Shown here: positions 1-14,300 of the stretch, piece by piece | Layout of the letters: each line of letters starts with the position of its first letter | How positions within the stretch are numbered: position 1 is the stretch's first letter | Origin: Acanthopagrus latus | Lineage: Eukaryota > Chordata > Actinopteri > Spariformes > Sparidae | DNA: 64,000 bases | Direction of reading: 5' to 3' | NCBI RefSeq assembly: GCF_904848185.1 | Contig: NC_051046.1 | Span: 9,437,447-9,501,446, forward strand | The notes under the pieces: generated by a model | Told to the model about the DNA's origin: nothing | What the model saw: only the letters and a program-made list of their open reading frames with translations | The model's database searches: none | Made by a program: the position numbers and the translations under genes

Positions 1-2235
1 TGAAGCTAAAAACAGGGAAAAAAAATGATCAAGACAAAAAATAAGACCAAACACAGATGAGACGACTGTTGCACAACAACTAACCAGTAACTGAACTTTC
101 CTTCGAACTAAAAAGACATTTACAGAAAAAGGTTTGAGAACGCTTTCGAACTGTGCAAGAACATTTCAGAGGAAGGAGTAATCTTGGAAATGTCTAAACA
201 TACACCTTAAGGCAAATATTAGCTTCATTCTCCCATAAAGACAACAGTTGTGAGCACAGCTACATTGATGCAGAGGAAAAAAAAAAACTGAGATCTGATC
301 ACTACTTCCTACTTCAGGCCCCAGCTAAATTAAAGTGAAAAGAAATTACAGGTTGTGGTTATTCAGATGCACCTGCCTTGGTACAAATAAATCCAGAAAG
401 TCTAGAGTGAGTCTAGCAGCCTCCAGAGGTCGGCCTGCTCCTCACACCCAACTCAACCGAGGCGGTCGGAAGCGAGCGAGCGACCCACAGTGCCATCCTC
501 CCCACGCTTCACACACGGGGCTAAAAACATCACACAGTCCAGTTTATTAAAAGGCATCTCTGTCACATCCAGCAGAATTATATCAACATGTAACACACGC
601 ACTGAAGTGAGTTACTGTTTTTGCAACGAAATCCCACCTCAAGACCTCAACCCAAAGAAAAGATCACAGAAAATCTCAATGTTTGGACCTGTCAAGTGTT
701 CCATGAAGCAACTTGTCACCATTTATCTACAGCAAAGTAAATAAAAAAGAGAAGTGTGACAAAGAAAAGGCAGTTCATGGTAGGCTACATGTGGGTGAGA
801 TTGACACTAAACGTGCACTAGCACTGTCCTGACCGGCGTTATGGCGCCTGGTAGGAAGGGTGTTGTGGCATTCCAACATTTCTCAGAAATGAAACAGGAC
901 GTTAGCGGAAAGCTACCGGGTAAAATTCCTTATGATCAAAGCCCAAAGAAGCTGGTCTTCAGCACAGATTCAGTGGCGCGATGTCAAACAACCCTGACTG
1001 TTGTGTTTTAATTGTCACGCCATCTTTGTAGTGATACTTGAGATGAAGCTTTGAAGTAGGGGGTGTCACAATTCTTCACGATTTGATCTGACCTTCGATT
1101 TTACGCACATAATTGAATTCAGTTTCAGACTGCTGACTCTTGCTTGTCATCTGTTACTTATTTATTTAATTAGTGATGCAAACTTAAAAACTCCCAGTGG
1201 TGCTCCGAGCTCCAGTTTGGGGCCGCTAGCTGCACGGCTAACTGGACTAACTAGCTGACAGCAGTTAGCGGTTACACTACCAATGTGCTGGCCCCTAATT
1301 GTTTTCAGTATGAATTCGACAGGTGGCCAGTTCTTGCACGTTGCACCTCTAAAATGTAATAACACTATTTCACAGGTCAGATGAGAACAAAATGATGAGT
1401 CACTACTAACTTCTTTAACTGCAAAAAACTGCGCTCAAGTAGGCGAGAACGGAGTGAAAAGAATACTGCCAAATCATCGATCATGATTTTGATTTCGATA
1501 ATTCAAACTGAACGCTCATTTCAATTGATTCTCCACGTGGTATTGAAATCGTGACACCCGTACTTCTTGAAGGGTCTTAGTCTTGCAGAAATACAGGTTT
1601 CGTACGGATGATAAAATGTGTTCGCAGGTGGCCAGCCAGTCATCGTGGCACGACCGTGAACATTCATTAATACTGTGATCAATGAATAACTGATGTGATT
1701 GAATGATTTCTGTTAATGTTTGACTTTCTGTCAGCAAACAGCAAAAACACATTTTTCTCTGTGTTAAATATAAAGACTTTAGTAGCATTTATTTTCCCCT
1801 ACGACTGATTGTACCATCAATTTAATACTTTTTATAAATCAACATCTCTTTTAGTTCTGATAAGATAAAGAATAGAATAGAAATGCAATCAAGCAGGAAG
1901 GATCACATCTGTTTTGCATTTCAGAAAAGAAAAAAACCCCACAGATTTGGCTTTCACTTTGTCATCTGACCATTTTACAGCAGAACAAAAAATCCAGCCG
2001 TTACAGCGATAACTGCGTCAAAAGCCATAATGTTAAAGGGCAACGTTTGATCACGAGTCGGTGGTCTCAGCCCGCTTTTGAAAAGAATAACCTCGCTCCT
2101 CGATTCCACTGACACTCGGAGGAGTAAAGTGAATAGTGTCTCCGCGACTCCAGGACCCGGCTGGGCAGTCTTTGTGTCCGTCAGGAGTCTTTTGGTCCAG
2201 TTGTATGACACCCCGCTGAGGGCAGAGGCCAGTTA
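1..2235 (-). other. 3' flank and probable 3' UTR of ell
   Basis: No coding exon is recognisable here. A minus-strand AATAAA (plus strand TTTATT) at 1788-1793, about 440 nt after the ell stop, is a candidate poly(A) signal, and further copies occur at about 1161 and 542. The true 3' end cannot be set without transcript data. A repeat-derived block occupies about 1063-1557. I see nothing else assignable in 1-1060. Confidence 0.4.
1063..1557. mobile_element. Candidate non-autonomous DNA transposon remnant (inverted termini GGGTGTCAC)
   Basis: GGGTGTCACAATT at 1063-1075 is matched in inverted orientation by AATcGTGACACCC ending at about 1557, bounding roughly 495 bp. The right end (TCGATCATGATTTTGATTTC and similar) resembles a common teleost hAT-like repeat end. 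No clear target-site duplication is visible, and the middle (about 1170-1365) holds a different dispersed repeat, so the element is old or nested. Confidence 0.45.
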
Positions 2236-2346
2236 CTAGGAGAGTTCCTGTGCTCGGTCGTAATCTGTGATCAGGCCTTTGATATGCGACAGTTTCTGAT
2301 GGAGGTACTCGCACCGCTTCTTCTCTTCCCGATAACCGGGAAATTT
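2236..2346 (-). CDS. ell: ell exon 12 and stop (residues 564-599)
   Basis: Encodes KFPGYREEKKRCEYLHQKLS then HIKGLITDYDRAQELS and TAG. The motif RCEYLHxKLxHIKxLI is the conserved C-terminus of ELL-family proteins. Acceptor CCTTTTCAG. Confidence 0.94.
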   Translation of the reverse strand, partial: KFPGYREEKKRCEYLHQKLSHIKGLITDYDRAQELS

Positions 2347-5300
2347 CTGAAAAGGAAAAAAACAAGAGAGCATCAGTGAGCTGTCAGAAACATCTTCTCC
2401 AGTTTTTCAAATCTGATTCAGCAAACCCTCGTAAACTGTACAAATCTAGAAATAGCTCATTTCAACCCGATGAATGCAACTCTTTCATGACAAGCTGCTC
2501 ATTTGTGAGATATCACCATGGGCAAGTGAACGGACAGGCATTCACTCGATGGACAGTGCAGGTGTTGTGTCAAAGTCTGTTACCCTGCTGATACAAACCA
2601 GCGTTTCAAAACCTGCATTCTTTCTACCAGATCAGTAAGTAACGAAACTTGCCTATTATTAATACAAACAGGTGCTGAACGCCGCCTTTTCATCGCACTG
2701 AGATCACAATTTCCTGGTCAAATTGGGATTCTTACAGTTGTTTTTCCACTTCGGACTATAGCCGTAGCCATGTTGCTAAATGCTATCTGTCAACAGCAGT
2801 GCCAAAAGTGATCACAACGATAATATACCTTGTTATGATTATGATCTATCCCTTGGAGACGGCCCTCTGCTGCTCTTCCTAAGTTTCTTGCACTTTTCCC
2901 CAGTTAAATGATTTTTTGTTGTTTCTCCACATTTGAATCGAGTGCTGTAAAGATTGTAAAGCCCTTGAGGCAAATTGTGGCTTATAATATTATAATATTG
3001 GGCTATATAAATACAAGTTGACTTAACTTGACAGCCATGCCATAAAATAAAGGACTGGTTGCCCTGAAGTCGGATAGCAGATGTTGCGCTGAAGCATAAT
3101 AATCCCTGACTAACATGGGAGGTTGTCCAGGAAGACATGACATGATAAATTTGATTGCAGGTGATGTAAAACTGCTTTAACAGATGATTTTCCCCCTGGA
3201 CGGCAAACACGCATATAAAACTTGGCTGACGCAGAATTTTCCGAGCAACTGCTGAACTGTATAAATCGTTATGCCAAATTACTCGTGGCAATAACATCGA
3301 AAAAGGGGAAGCTGTCCAATCTCTCAGCGAATTTGCAAGCCAAGGTGCACATCACACTGATAAGGTGGACAGAACATTAACATGACAGAGAGTTTTACTT
3401 TGTTTGTTGAAGGTTTAGTTGATTTCAGTTAAATATTTAGGCCTGTTATAAGCAAGAAGGCCTCTTTTAAATGTGCAAATCCTCTTGAAGTCCTTGCATG
3501 TGCCATCTGATAGTGAATATGTTCTTGCATGAGGCCCAGTGTATCGTGCTACAAGTGATACATGAAATGAGGTCAACTTTAAATAATCCTTACTTTCTTA
3601 TATTTCCGGTACTTTTGTAGTATTTGGTCCTCCATAAGCTGAAAAGATCACAAAAAGGGAAAAACAGTGTTAGGATGGGTCTGATCTGTTCACTGTTTCA
3701 GTAGAATCGGAGCAGCTGAAGGCTCCTGGATCAGAGCAGTACCTTGTACTCTTGTGTTCCCGGTGAGAGGGTGTTGATCTTTGAGCCCAACTGAACAAAC
3801 ATCTCTGTGATGGCCCCGATCCGGTCATGAAGAGCTCTGTATTCATCGTACTCGGCACAGAAGTCATCCTTGTACTGTTGACGCTGCTCCAGTGCCATTA
3901 TGGTGCTGTATTTTCTGAGAAGATAAAAAAAAAAAAAAAACAAGAAACCAAATGTTTTGAAGGCTGATATTTGAAAGAAGAAAGTGATCTCTTGAAAGCT
4001 AAGTTGTTTTTTCCCATCATTCCAGCAGATGGCGCTGCAGAACAGTGGTGTGAGACACCTGACACGTCACTGATTTAAAAGCGTGATGTGTTGACCAGAT
4101 GTATAAATGTAAGCCGTTCTCAGTGAAAGCTGTGTGACAGCTCATTTACACATGTGTTTTACTTCCCTCTATTTATGTGAATGTTTTGAAGCTGAACGTA
4201 ACCCTTCTGGGACCAGTCGGTTTTCTTTTCTTCTCTGTAACACTGGGTTAGACGATGTAACCTAAACCCCCTCAGTGGCGGATGACATCAACAGCGACTT
4301 ATGTGGACCCACTGATGTTGTGACAATTACTTGGACTTCTCTTTCGAATCACAAATCCCCTCTGAATCTGGGATTATAAAACATACAGCACAGTCAGGGT
4401 ACGCAGTGTGTGTTTGTCTTACATTAAATAGTCAGGAAGTTCCTCTGCTGAGGTTCGATTGACAGGTGTTTTCTCTCCCTCATGGGCTGCAGATAGGAAA
4501 AACACACACACGCAGTGAAGAAAAAAAGGTTAAAGCAATCCACCAATGCAAATGCGATAATGTGCCCATCATATCAAGGCTGATGGAATCATTTATCGCT
4601 GCCTCCGATAACAGATCTGGTCCAAGGCAAGCAGTCACGTCAGCAGCTCAGAGTGGGAGGCAATGCTGCCTGCTGACTCGCTCGACCGTAGGTCACCCAG
4701 CTGTTTCGCAGTCAATCATCAACAGACTGGAGCGAGGAGTGAGGACTGCAGCGCTGAGGCAAAGTGTTGCAGTCCTAACAACACTCACTGCTCTTTGAAA
4801 ATGAAAATACATGAATGCCTCTTTGTGGGCTTCCAGCAGCAACTATTATTACATTGTTTGAGTTATACTTTTCTAAATAAAAGAGGATAAATGTCCTGGC
4901 TGGAACAAATGAACCAAAACAGATTCATGACAACGCAATTGGATACATGAAGTGTGACGAAACCTTAGAGAGACGACAGTTTAACGGTTTTATGGCATTT
5001 TTACCTTTAAGATTTTCTTGGTTCTGCTTCAGGTCCGGACTGGTCTCAATCCAGTCCGGTTTTATGCGCTCTCGTTCCTTGTCTTTGTGCTTTTTGGACC
5101 TCTTCTTTTTGTGTTGGCCGTTGGCGAACTGCTGGTCAGTGCAAATGGATGTGTCGGTGTGTGGGAGCTTGGAGCTGGGTGGAGTAGGGGCTGGCTCCGT
5201 CCTCTCCACTTTAGGAGTAGTAGAAGTCCCGCTGAGTTTATGCGGCGAGTACAGGCGATTTGGACTCCCCTGGTGATGATTGTTGGTTTTGTCGAACTCC

Positions 5301-8300
5301 AGTTTGATCTGCACGCCGGAGTTTCCATGACCGGTGGAGCTACGAGTCCCATTAGTGCTGTAGTCTCCGTGAGAGGGCGACTGCAGAGGCAAACACTGGT
5401 CTAATAGTCTTTGTTTTTTGGGGGTCTGAACGTTGGATGGGTCTGAGGGCAATGGGCGTTTCTAGGATGGAAACAAAGAACATAGTAAATTATTTGCTTT
5501 AACTCACATATATGACATATTAAAGTTCTAGGAGCTGTGCCAAAGTGCCTGTAGCATGAGCACAAGTATTTACTCTAAAGGGGTAGCTTGGCATTTTTGG
5601 AAAATATGTTATTTGCTGCAAGTTAGATTCTCCATTCTCATATCTGCACAGTAAATATGAAGCTATCACCAGCAGCTGTTTAACTTAGCTTAGCATAAAC
5701 ACGGGAATCAAAAAGCTGCAGCTAGCTTTCCTCTGTGCACCGCTAACAACAGCTCACATATTGACATGTTTTATCTAGTTTGTATAATCCAAGGTTTTAA
5801 AAATGTATTATGTTTTATTTTTTTCTGTAGGAGCTCTCATTATCTCCACTAAGGAGGTCATGTTTTCACCCAGTTTGTTTGTTTGTCGGCAGGATTACAC
5901 AAAATCTACTAGACAGATCTACACGAAACTTGGATGGAGGATGGGTAGCAGCCCAGAATAGACCCCCTTAACATTTGGTGTTGATCCGGATAAACAGACA
6001 GATTCACTAATCTTTTTTCAATTTCTTTAACATTGCAATATTTGACATTTATTGGTTTTCTCAGGGAATAATGCATGAGGTTTTTATGTGGCTGGTATCT
6101 ATGAGTGCGTACAAAATGGAACTTTTGGGCCTTGGTTTGGGTTTGTACTCTACTGAGTTCAAGTTACTAATTGTTTTTCATAATCTGAGCATGTGGGGAT
6201 CTCCGGGCACCACTTAATTAGATGCAATATCGACACAGAGGAATATGATGCAATGCTAAAACGATAATCAATGCATCCTGATGTATTAAAATTTTCACTA
6301 TTTACTTTTTACTATGGGCGGCTGTAGCTCAGCGGGTAGAGCAGGTCGACTAGTGATCGGAAGGTCACTGGTTCAAATCCCAGCTCCGGGCAGGGCTGAG
6401 CTGCATGTCGAAGTGTCCTTGAGCGAGATACTGAACCCCACATTGCCCCGCAACCCCATGGAAAGGGATAAGCGGTTCGGACAATGACATGACATGACTT
6501 TTTACTATTTCTGATGACCATAATTAAAATAAAAAATATTAATATAATTCTATTTTCTTTGCTTTTTTTCTCTCCACCAAAACTGAAGAAGAGGCTGAGC
6601 TACAACATGAACACGACGCACATGTTTATTTAATCATAGCCAGGTCTTATGACATTTACACAGGAAATCATAATGTCTTCTCTTCATCAAGACATAATCT
6701 TTCAAGAGAGAATCACAATGCTTGTCTTAAAATGCAATAAAAACACAACTGGTGTGTGTATTTGGCCCATGGCTGACCCTAAAGTTTAAGTTTTGGCCCA
6801 AGGGAAAAAAAGTCAAGTCAAAACAGTAAAGATTTTACTACCAGTTATGTGCCAGAGGATTTCTTGACAGGGACCAGTACATTTATCTCTCTCTGTTAGT
6901 TGTTGACAACTTTAGAGTCAGTGTGCCATGAAACCTTTCAAACCAACCTAACCAGCTCCAGCTACTGTAAACCGTAAATACTGGCGAATCTTATTCACTG
7001 CACAAGTTATTAGAGTGTTGTCCATCTTTTTAATTTGACCCTCAGTAAGAGTATGAATAAGCATTTTCCCAAACTTTTCCGAACTTCATTCCTTTCCTTT
7101 AATCAAGTATATACTCAGAAGCGACTCACTGTTACTACCAAACGTACAGCAGTCATATCATAATTCCAGTAAAGAGGACATACCCTGTCTGTCCTTATTC
7201 TGAAGAAGGAGGAAGTAGAGGAAAAAAGAATTCCCTGAAGATGAATAATTACCGTGGAGAGATTCTTGGCAGGACTGAGTTGTGAAGGAGAGTCCCCGGG
7301 AGTTTTGTGGAATGAATGGTTGGACTGGGGACTCTTCAACTGGCTACTGTGGATTGGCTGAAGTTTCCTGCAAGAAAAGATGGGAGAACACACGGCACCT
7401 TCAGTTGGACAGTAACTGCGAGGTAAATGGCCCGAAAAAGCTGAACAGGAAGAGGCAGTACGTAGCTCATAAAAAGCGTTCAGCGGCAGATTTATGAGAA
7501 AGTGGAGGAGCAATTATCATTTATTATGACACGCGGGGAGAAAAGACGGCGACGGCGGCAGAGGAAATAATCACTGACATTACAAAACTGTCAGTCTTTT
7601 TTTTTTTTTTTTCTTACTTCGATCAAAGCTTTCTGCATGTTTACGTGGAACTTTTTGTGTCTCTGGTGATGCAGTCGACAGGAGGCAACCGCAAAGACTA
7701 AACAGAGTCCAGTGAGCAGAACAATAGCAGCAGATTTCACCTCCTGTAGGACCAAACCCTCTTCTCTGTTAATCTGCTTCCTACAGCTCCTTCCTCAAAC
7801 AGACGCCACAACAAGTCACACCCCCCCAAGAGGATTCATGAAACCCTCTTGAATCACATGGTCGGTGTTCTTGCAGTTCAGATGCATTAAACAACTAATA
7901 TTTTAATGACAGTAAATAAGAAGGACCTACTCCGAGAAATGAATCAACCAGAGGAAACAAATCTGGGAGTTTGCGGTGTTTACGGGCTATCACAGTTTTA
8001 TCACACTTGGCAAACAAGTTGATGAATACAATTGTGAGCTTTTTACACTTAGCAGGGGTGGTGAACAGAGGGGGGTTGTGCAATCAGCCAACATGACTTG
8101 CGCTTTTTCCAAAAATGCTCATGAAGCACATGGCCCGCATGTTTACTGGCAGGCAGAGAACGTACGGGGTGGGGGGGAAGCCCCCCCTGAAAAAGCTCAG
8201 CCTTGCTCTTCCATGCTAATGCCATTTGGCAACTCAGCGCATGGAATATTTTCCTCTTCTTTGATGTGTCCATTAAGGGGATTCATCAGTGCGGAGAAAT

Positions 8301-11300
8301 AGTCATTTAGAAGCGCCCCTTTTCAGTGTGATCACAGCAGACTTCTGCATTAATTCAGTGGCCTTTCTGTATCAACGCCAGCACTGTCAAAAGGCATCCA
8401 TCCCCTAGTCTTTCCTACATTATCTACGTAGAAACGGGCCGCTTAAGGTCTGAAAGAACTTTAAAGCCACAGTTTGACAATTGGGGAAATGTGCTGTTTG
8501 CTTTTCTGCGTTGATGGAGATGAAAAGATGAATTCCAGTCTCACGTTTGTACGGATATAGAGCTACAGCCTGAGGATGATTAGCTTATCTTAGCTTAGTT
8601 TGGAGCAAAAGACTGAATTCAAGGGGAACAGCAAGCTGACTCTGTCCAAAGGTAACAAATACCTCTGCCAATACCTCTAAAATTTGGTTCTTTGAGAGGA
8701 TTTGACATTAATTAGTGATCTGTAGAGGTGCTAGTAGGTGGATTACCTGTAACTGTCTCCAGTCTTTACTGCTAAACTAAGCTCACTGGCTCCTGATGAG
8801 AGCTCATTGTTTTAATAAAGCAAATGATATTTTTTGATAATGTCAATTGTGTATACTAAATGCAGCTACACTGAGCCCAATAACAGTTTCCCTAAGGGGA
8901 CAATAAAGTTCATTGCATATTGAATCCCATTGTATGGCATCGTATGGTATGGCATGGCTTTGTAATTCAGTTACTGGTGTTGTTGTGTGTGACTTGGATG
9001 TTTTAACTTATTATCTGTCGATTCTGAACACCAAAGTCACACAGTTACACAAAGTTACTGCTGGAGGCAACAGTGTAGCAGCACCTCCGTGTTCTACGAG
9101 GTAAAATTACTGTTATTTTCAGTGGACACTGGTAGCTTTGAAAAGAATCGGATAACGGCTGTTTCCTCTTAAGCAAAACAATCTACACATCTAAGCCCCT
9201 CAATGGCTAAATCAAGCACCTTTAGTCAACATACTTCGATGGGCGCATTTGCCGCCAAGGATCATGCTGCTGTCATTGCGGCTTGTTTTCTGAGACTGAG
9301 CCCTGGTTTAAAAATACCGTTATTTTTGCTTTAACACCCACCTGATCAGGAGCCTATGGATGAGTTGCTTCTCCTCTTCTAGATATCCTGGCCAGTCTCT
9401 CTGCACGTGTCTGTAGAGCTCATCCTTCAGAGAGTAACTGTGGTCTTTAGGGTTTAGTTTACCAACCTGAAAAACAGACAGCTCCTAATGTGAATAAATC
9501 AACAGACGGGACAGATTATAACAGGAAAACAGGCCAGCGGGGGTTATAAAAGCACTGAACTGTGTCAACCTGCCGTGCCATAACTCCACCTCATATTTAA
9601 ATAAAACAGGACCTTTCCTCGGTGGACCTGTATTGTTTCTGTGGTAAACAGTTTAAACCCTGCCCTTATACTACTTAATCCTGCTGATACAAATCGAGGC
9701 AAACCAGCCACTTTCAATTCTGAAAGTAGTCAGAGCCCAGCTGGAGACACCCCACCCCTCTCCTGTCAAAACACAATCTTCTCCTCCAAAGATAATTAAA
9801 GCACAGCCCTAATTACAGCTACCAGCAGCGGCACAGGCTCCACTTGACGACTACAGTGGGACATTCAAACATTGTGAACACAGGAAATAAGCCTGAAATA
9901 AACTTACTGACAGCCCCTTTTCCAGAGCTCAGTGTTGAAGCTGTGCAGCAGCCGTCTGTTCATTAGTGTCATTAGCAAACGAGTTGGGGAATAATATATG
10001 TTTAAATCCTCTAAAAATCAGCCGAAACATTCACTTTGTTTGTATTTTCTCCTCCATGTTGCATCTTTCACCATCAGTCAACAATGTGCCAGATGTCTTA
10101 CCTCATCCAACACTGAGGTCAAGTCAGCCTTGTCCTTTGGACTGGCCCGCTCCCTCTCCAACCACAGTAGCAGCTCGGGTTTCCTGTAGGGCTTTAAGGC
10201 CAGTAGATGAATGATGCGATCCCTCAAAGGCCGGTGAGCCACAGGGCTGGCAACCAGGCTCCTCTTGTTGCTGGGGGAGTGCTTGTGGCTGCTATCTGAG
10301 CCTGATACCGGAGCCTGCTTCCTTTGGACCTTCACGTACTTACCTGAGATCAAAACAAAGGGACACACAGCAGGAGTCTCAATGTGACGTTTCCTCAGTC
10401 ATTTGAATCGAAAAGTTATCACAACAGAAAATCTCAACCTGTGTCTGAATGGCCACACAATCGCACAAAACTAGAGGGCAGCGAGGAGATTACAACTGAT
10501 CTGATAAGAGTGTTCACATACATTGACAGTATCGTGTAATAGCACAGCCAACGTATCATCCCTAATCCAGTCCTCGGGCCAGTTATACAAATCACACCCT
10601 AAATTTGAAAGAGACCTCTGCACACAAGAGACAACCTCGTGCATTTGATCTTCATTATCTCTCCATTGTCATGCAATCTGCTTTATGCACGCTCAAACGA
10701 TACCGAATGTGCAGTACATTCAGCCCAATCTGAAAAGGCGATTTACACACATAAAATCCTAAAAAAAGTGGAAAACAGTGAAAGGGGGGTTTGAGAAGGA
10801 GGTTCAACCTACTGCTGAGTAAACAGAGGAGCATGGAAACTGAAGTGACTAACACAGAGAGGCCTTTTCTGCCTGTTGCAGTACTAATTCAGTTGGACCC
10901 GGTCAGGCAGTGCTTATAGATATCTGCAGACCGTAATCTCATTACAACATTAAGCCATACTTTGGAGGTTTCTATGGGTCAAAGGCTAACGGTGCCTCCA
11001 AAGGGACGACAAGGTAGAAGTATCATGTGCTTTCAGTGATAGAGTTCAAACTGAAGATATTTACAAGTTCTATAGTTTAGAAATATGTTCTAATAATAAT
11101 AATAATAATAATAGTAACATTCACAGCAGCATTCCTTGTAAGATCCAATTGGAGTCACTTTAAATCTACCGTGCAAAACACAACATTCGTGCAGTAACTT
11201 GTTAGAAACAATTACCTTAAACCATGCCATGAGGATTTTAGGCAAATTTCCTCCTCGCACTGAAACAACCTGCACTGCAACTTTTCAGACAAGCAGCGAC

Positions 11301-14300
11301 TAGACGCGTTGTTTGACGGTAATAAATTTAAAGAAAGCTCGAGGGAAGTTTTCAAGGCTCACATGCCAGTTTCCTCCATAACGACAGTGATGTATCAGTG
11401 CGGATAAGTGATGTGCTTTTACAGTGTTGTGGGTGTTTTTATGAGCAATGACCAGACTCTAAACATAAACTTAACCTGCAAAAGTGTATCATTTACAGAG
11501 CAAAGTCATTATAAATGCTCAAGAGGGCGAATCATGACTTGGAAACGTATTGAATTTATTTTAAAAAATGCTTTCCACTGCCTTATTCGTCAGTGTCTTC
11601 TTCTGCCTGAACTTTAATTCATACAGTATTATGTGAACTCTGGACATTTCTTTTACTCTGAAACCTGCAATTGGGAGTTTGTATATGGACATTCTTTCTG
11701 ATGAGTGTAGCATTACTGTACCATAAAAAGACAGTCGGTCACCACTAAACAGCTGTGTGCTCTCCACTGCATATGGCTCATACGTTGATCCATAACTCAT
11801 ATATTTTTTCTCTTTCTGGTCTCCACAGGAGGAGAAGTAAAGTTATGAGATATATTCTGTAACTGCATGTTTCTAACAAGAATCTCTTTATTAGACACAT
11901 ACTTGCTCTCAGAGAGACTTTTATCTGCAGCGAGGCATGACACATAATGTTTAGTAAGCCAGTTCGAATGACTGGCTTCCACAGCAATTACCCTAAATAT
12001 CACGTTGTAGCCTTCATCTTCACAGTGCCTTCCCCATTCATAAAACATAATCTAGCACAAGCAGTTAAATTCACACAGGTCCTCCTGATGTCACAAGGCC
12101 TCGAGGCTAGATCATTTATAAAGTTGAAGCGCGGTCAATTTAGTCGACAATTACTATAAAGCCATGACAGAGAGGCAGTGACTAAGAAAATTAATTGCAA
12201 GAAGGGAGATCCTTCATATCGGGCCCAGATCACTCCAGGTTAAGAGTGACCTCTTCTTCAGATGATGTGTTTTATCAAATGGAAATAAATTAAATTCCAG
12301 TTAGTGTAATTACATTTTAGGCAAAACTTCATCAGCATGAGACTTGTTAGCACATACTTCTGGCAAACTCAATCACATTAATGGTGCTGGCAGGCGAGTT
12401 GGCACTCTGCCTGAGCAATCTGGTCAAAATGAAAGGGAAAATTACAAGAAAGAGCGGCATCCCTCTCACATGAATAATTGCAACGCAGCACTTTGATCAA
12501 TTATGTGATAACTTCCACACCATATGGCAATTATCAGCAGGATGAAATGGTGAGAAGCGCCAGTTTAGAAGCTTTCCGGGAACATGAAAACTCTCCGGTT
12601 ATCTGTCCTTGATCCCTACGTGCTTGAATGCTGCCACGACGCAGGCTGGAAGATACAACAGAATGTGGATACAGCTATTAGGCAAAGGCTTACTTGGCCC
12701 CGGCTTGATCTCAATCGCTGAGCGGCTCCAGATGTCCTTCTCCACCTGAGACATGCGCTCCCGGGTCGTCTGGTACGAGTCATCCGTCGCACAAACTGTG
12801 ATCTTGTCCTGAATGCTGCCCTGGCCCTCCAGGTGATCCCTGCCCTCCCTTTGAGAAAGCGAGACAAGAAGAGAGAGAAGATTTGAGGGTTTAAGCTTAC
12901 AAATTCTCTGGCTCGGCTCAATTAACTGGCAGTCTGTCAAACACAAGTATTACAGATTCTTGCTGAAATACAAACTGGGTTCTTTGACTTGTCCGCATGC
13001 ATTTCCACTCCTGCATTAAGTGGCATCAGTTTTAAAGACTAAAAGACTGAAGTACAAGTAAAGCAGCTCTAATCTAAAGCTTTAATCAACGCTTTGACCC
13101 CGCATAACCCCAAACACTACCTCTCTGTTCTCCCTTATTACTAGTCACACCTTCGAGGTCAGTTGCGTCACGACGGCCTTTGGGGGTTATTGTCGTCTTG
13201 TTTGAAGGCAGCCTGACAGTCGTACCGACTGTTGTTGTAGGACTGAAGAGAGAGGCCACTGTCTGGTAAGGCCCCGCGGACTCACTCTGACACTAAATTT
13301 ACTACCAATTCATTTTGCGGTCGACTGCGGAAAGAGTTATGTGCGCTGCTTACCCTGAGACATACTGGTGAATGCAGTCGAAGCTGGACTGAGGTTTGTC
13401 TTTGCTGTCGCTCGACAGGTAGAACGTGAAGACTCTGAATCCATCAGGGGATTCGGGGGTCGGCGCCGGGATCTTTACGTACTGCAGAGACAGACATCAA
13501 ACAAAAAACAATCAGTATCAAATCATTCAAAAACATTTATTTATAACAAAAGGTACAAATCACTGACTCATGATTGACTGAACAATGGCTCGTGATGGTT
13601 GAATGCACGAATTAATGGAGGATCCACCAAGATTTCCTGTCATCTGATATGCCCCAGGTTCACTGAATTTTGGTTACATAAAAGTGTTATGTGTTGTGCG
13701 AGCTCGGAGAGACGCCGTCCTGACCAGAGGCCACTGTGCAAGACGGCGCTTCAACACTGGTAAGCCTGAAATCACTGGATATTTTTAGCAAGACATCGGG
13801 ACATTTTCCGGTCGTGTTTGTGGGCAACAGGACCAGGTAAGCCGAAAAAACATTATCTTTCTAAAACTCCAACCGAGTGATTTTCATGCCGAAAACCTAA
13901 TCAGACCTGAAGCACAGCGTAGTCAACATACAGCTGAAAATAAAGAAACGTTTCTTCTGGCGACGGGGTTGTTCAGAGATGAAAAGTGAACACATGGGTC
14001 TGAAAGTTGAAGATTCATGTGAGTGGAATTGTTTATGAATCAAGTAATTTTGGTAGTAAATCAATCAGTGATATATTAGGTGTGAACTAATCACATAAAG
14101 TCATAGTAAGTTGATCTATTGTTAGTGTTTGCAACAGATTTTCAGGTAATTAAAAAGCCAAGTTTATTTTGAGCTTTTCACAGTTACAGTGTTCTGCAGC
14201 ACACTCCGACATGAGCGACATGGGAGCTGTTGCTTGTGTGTAACTGCTAGCATTACTAATTTGAGTGGTGAGTTATGCAATAAGCAGTTTTATCTCTCCC

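Noticed and set aside
6316..6390. tRNA gene
   Set aside because: Box A and box B are present, but the sequence does not fold into a proper cloverleaf and is followed by a SINE-specific domain, a repeat tail and target-site duplications. It is a SINE head, not a functional tRNA gene.
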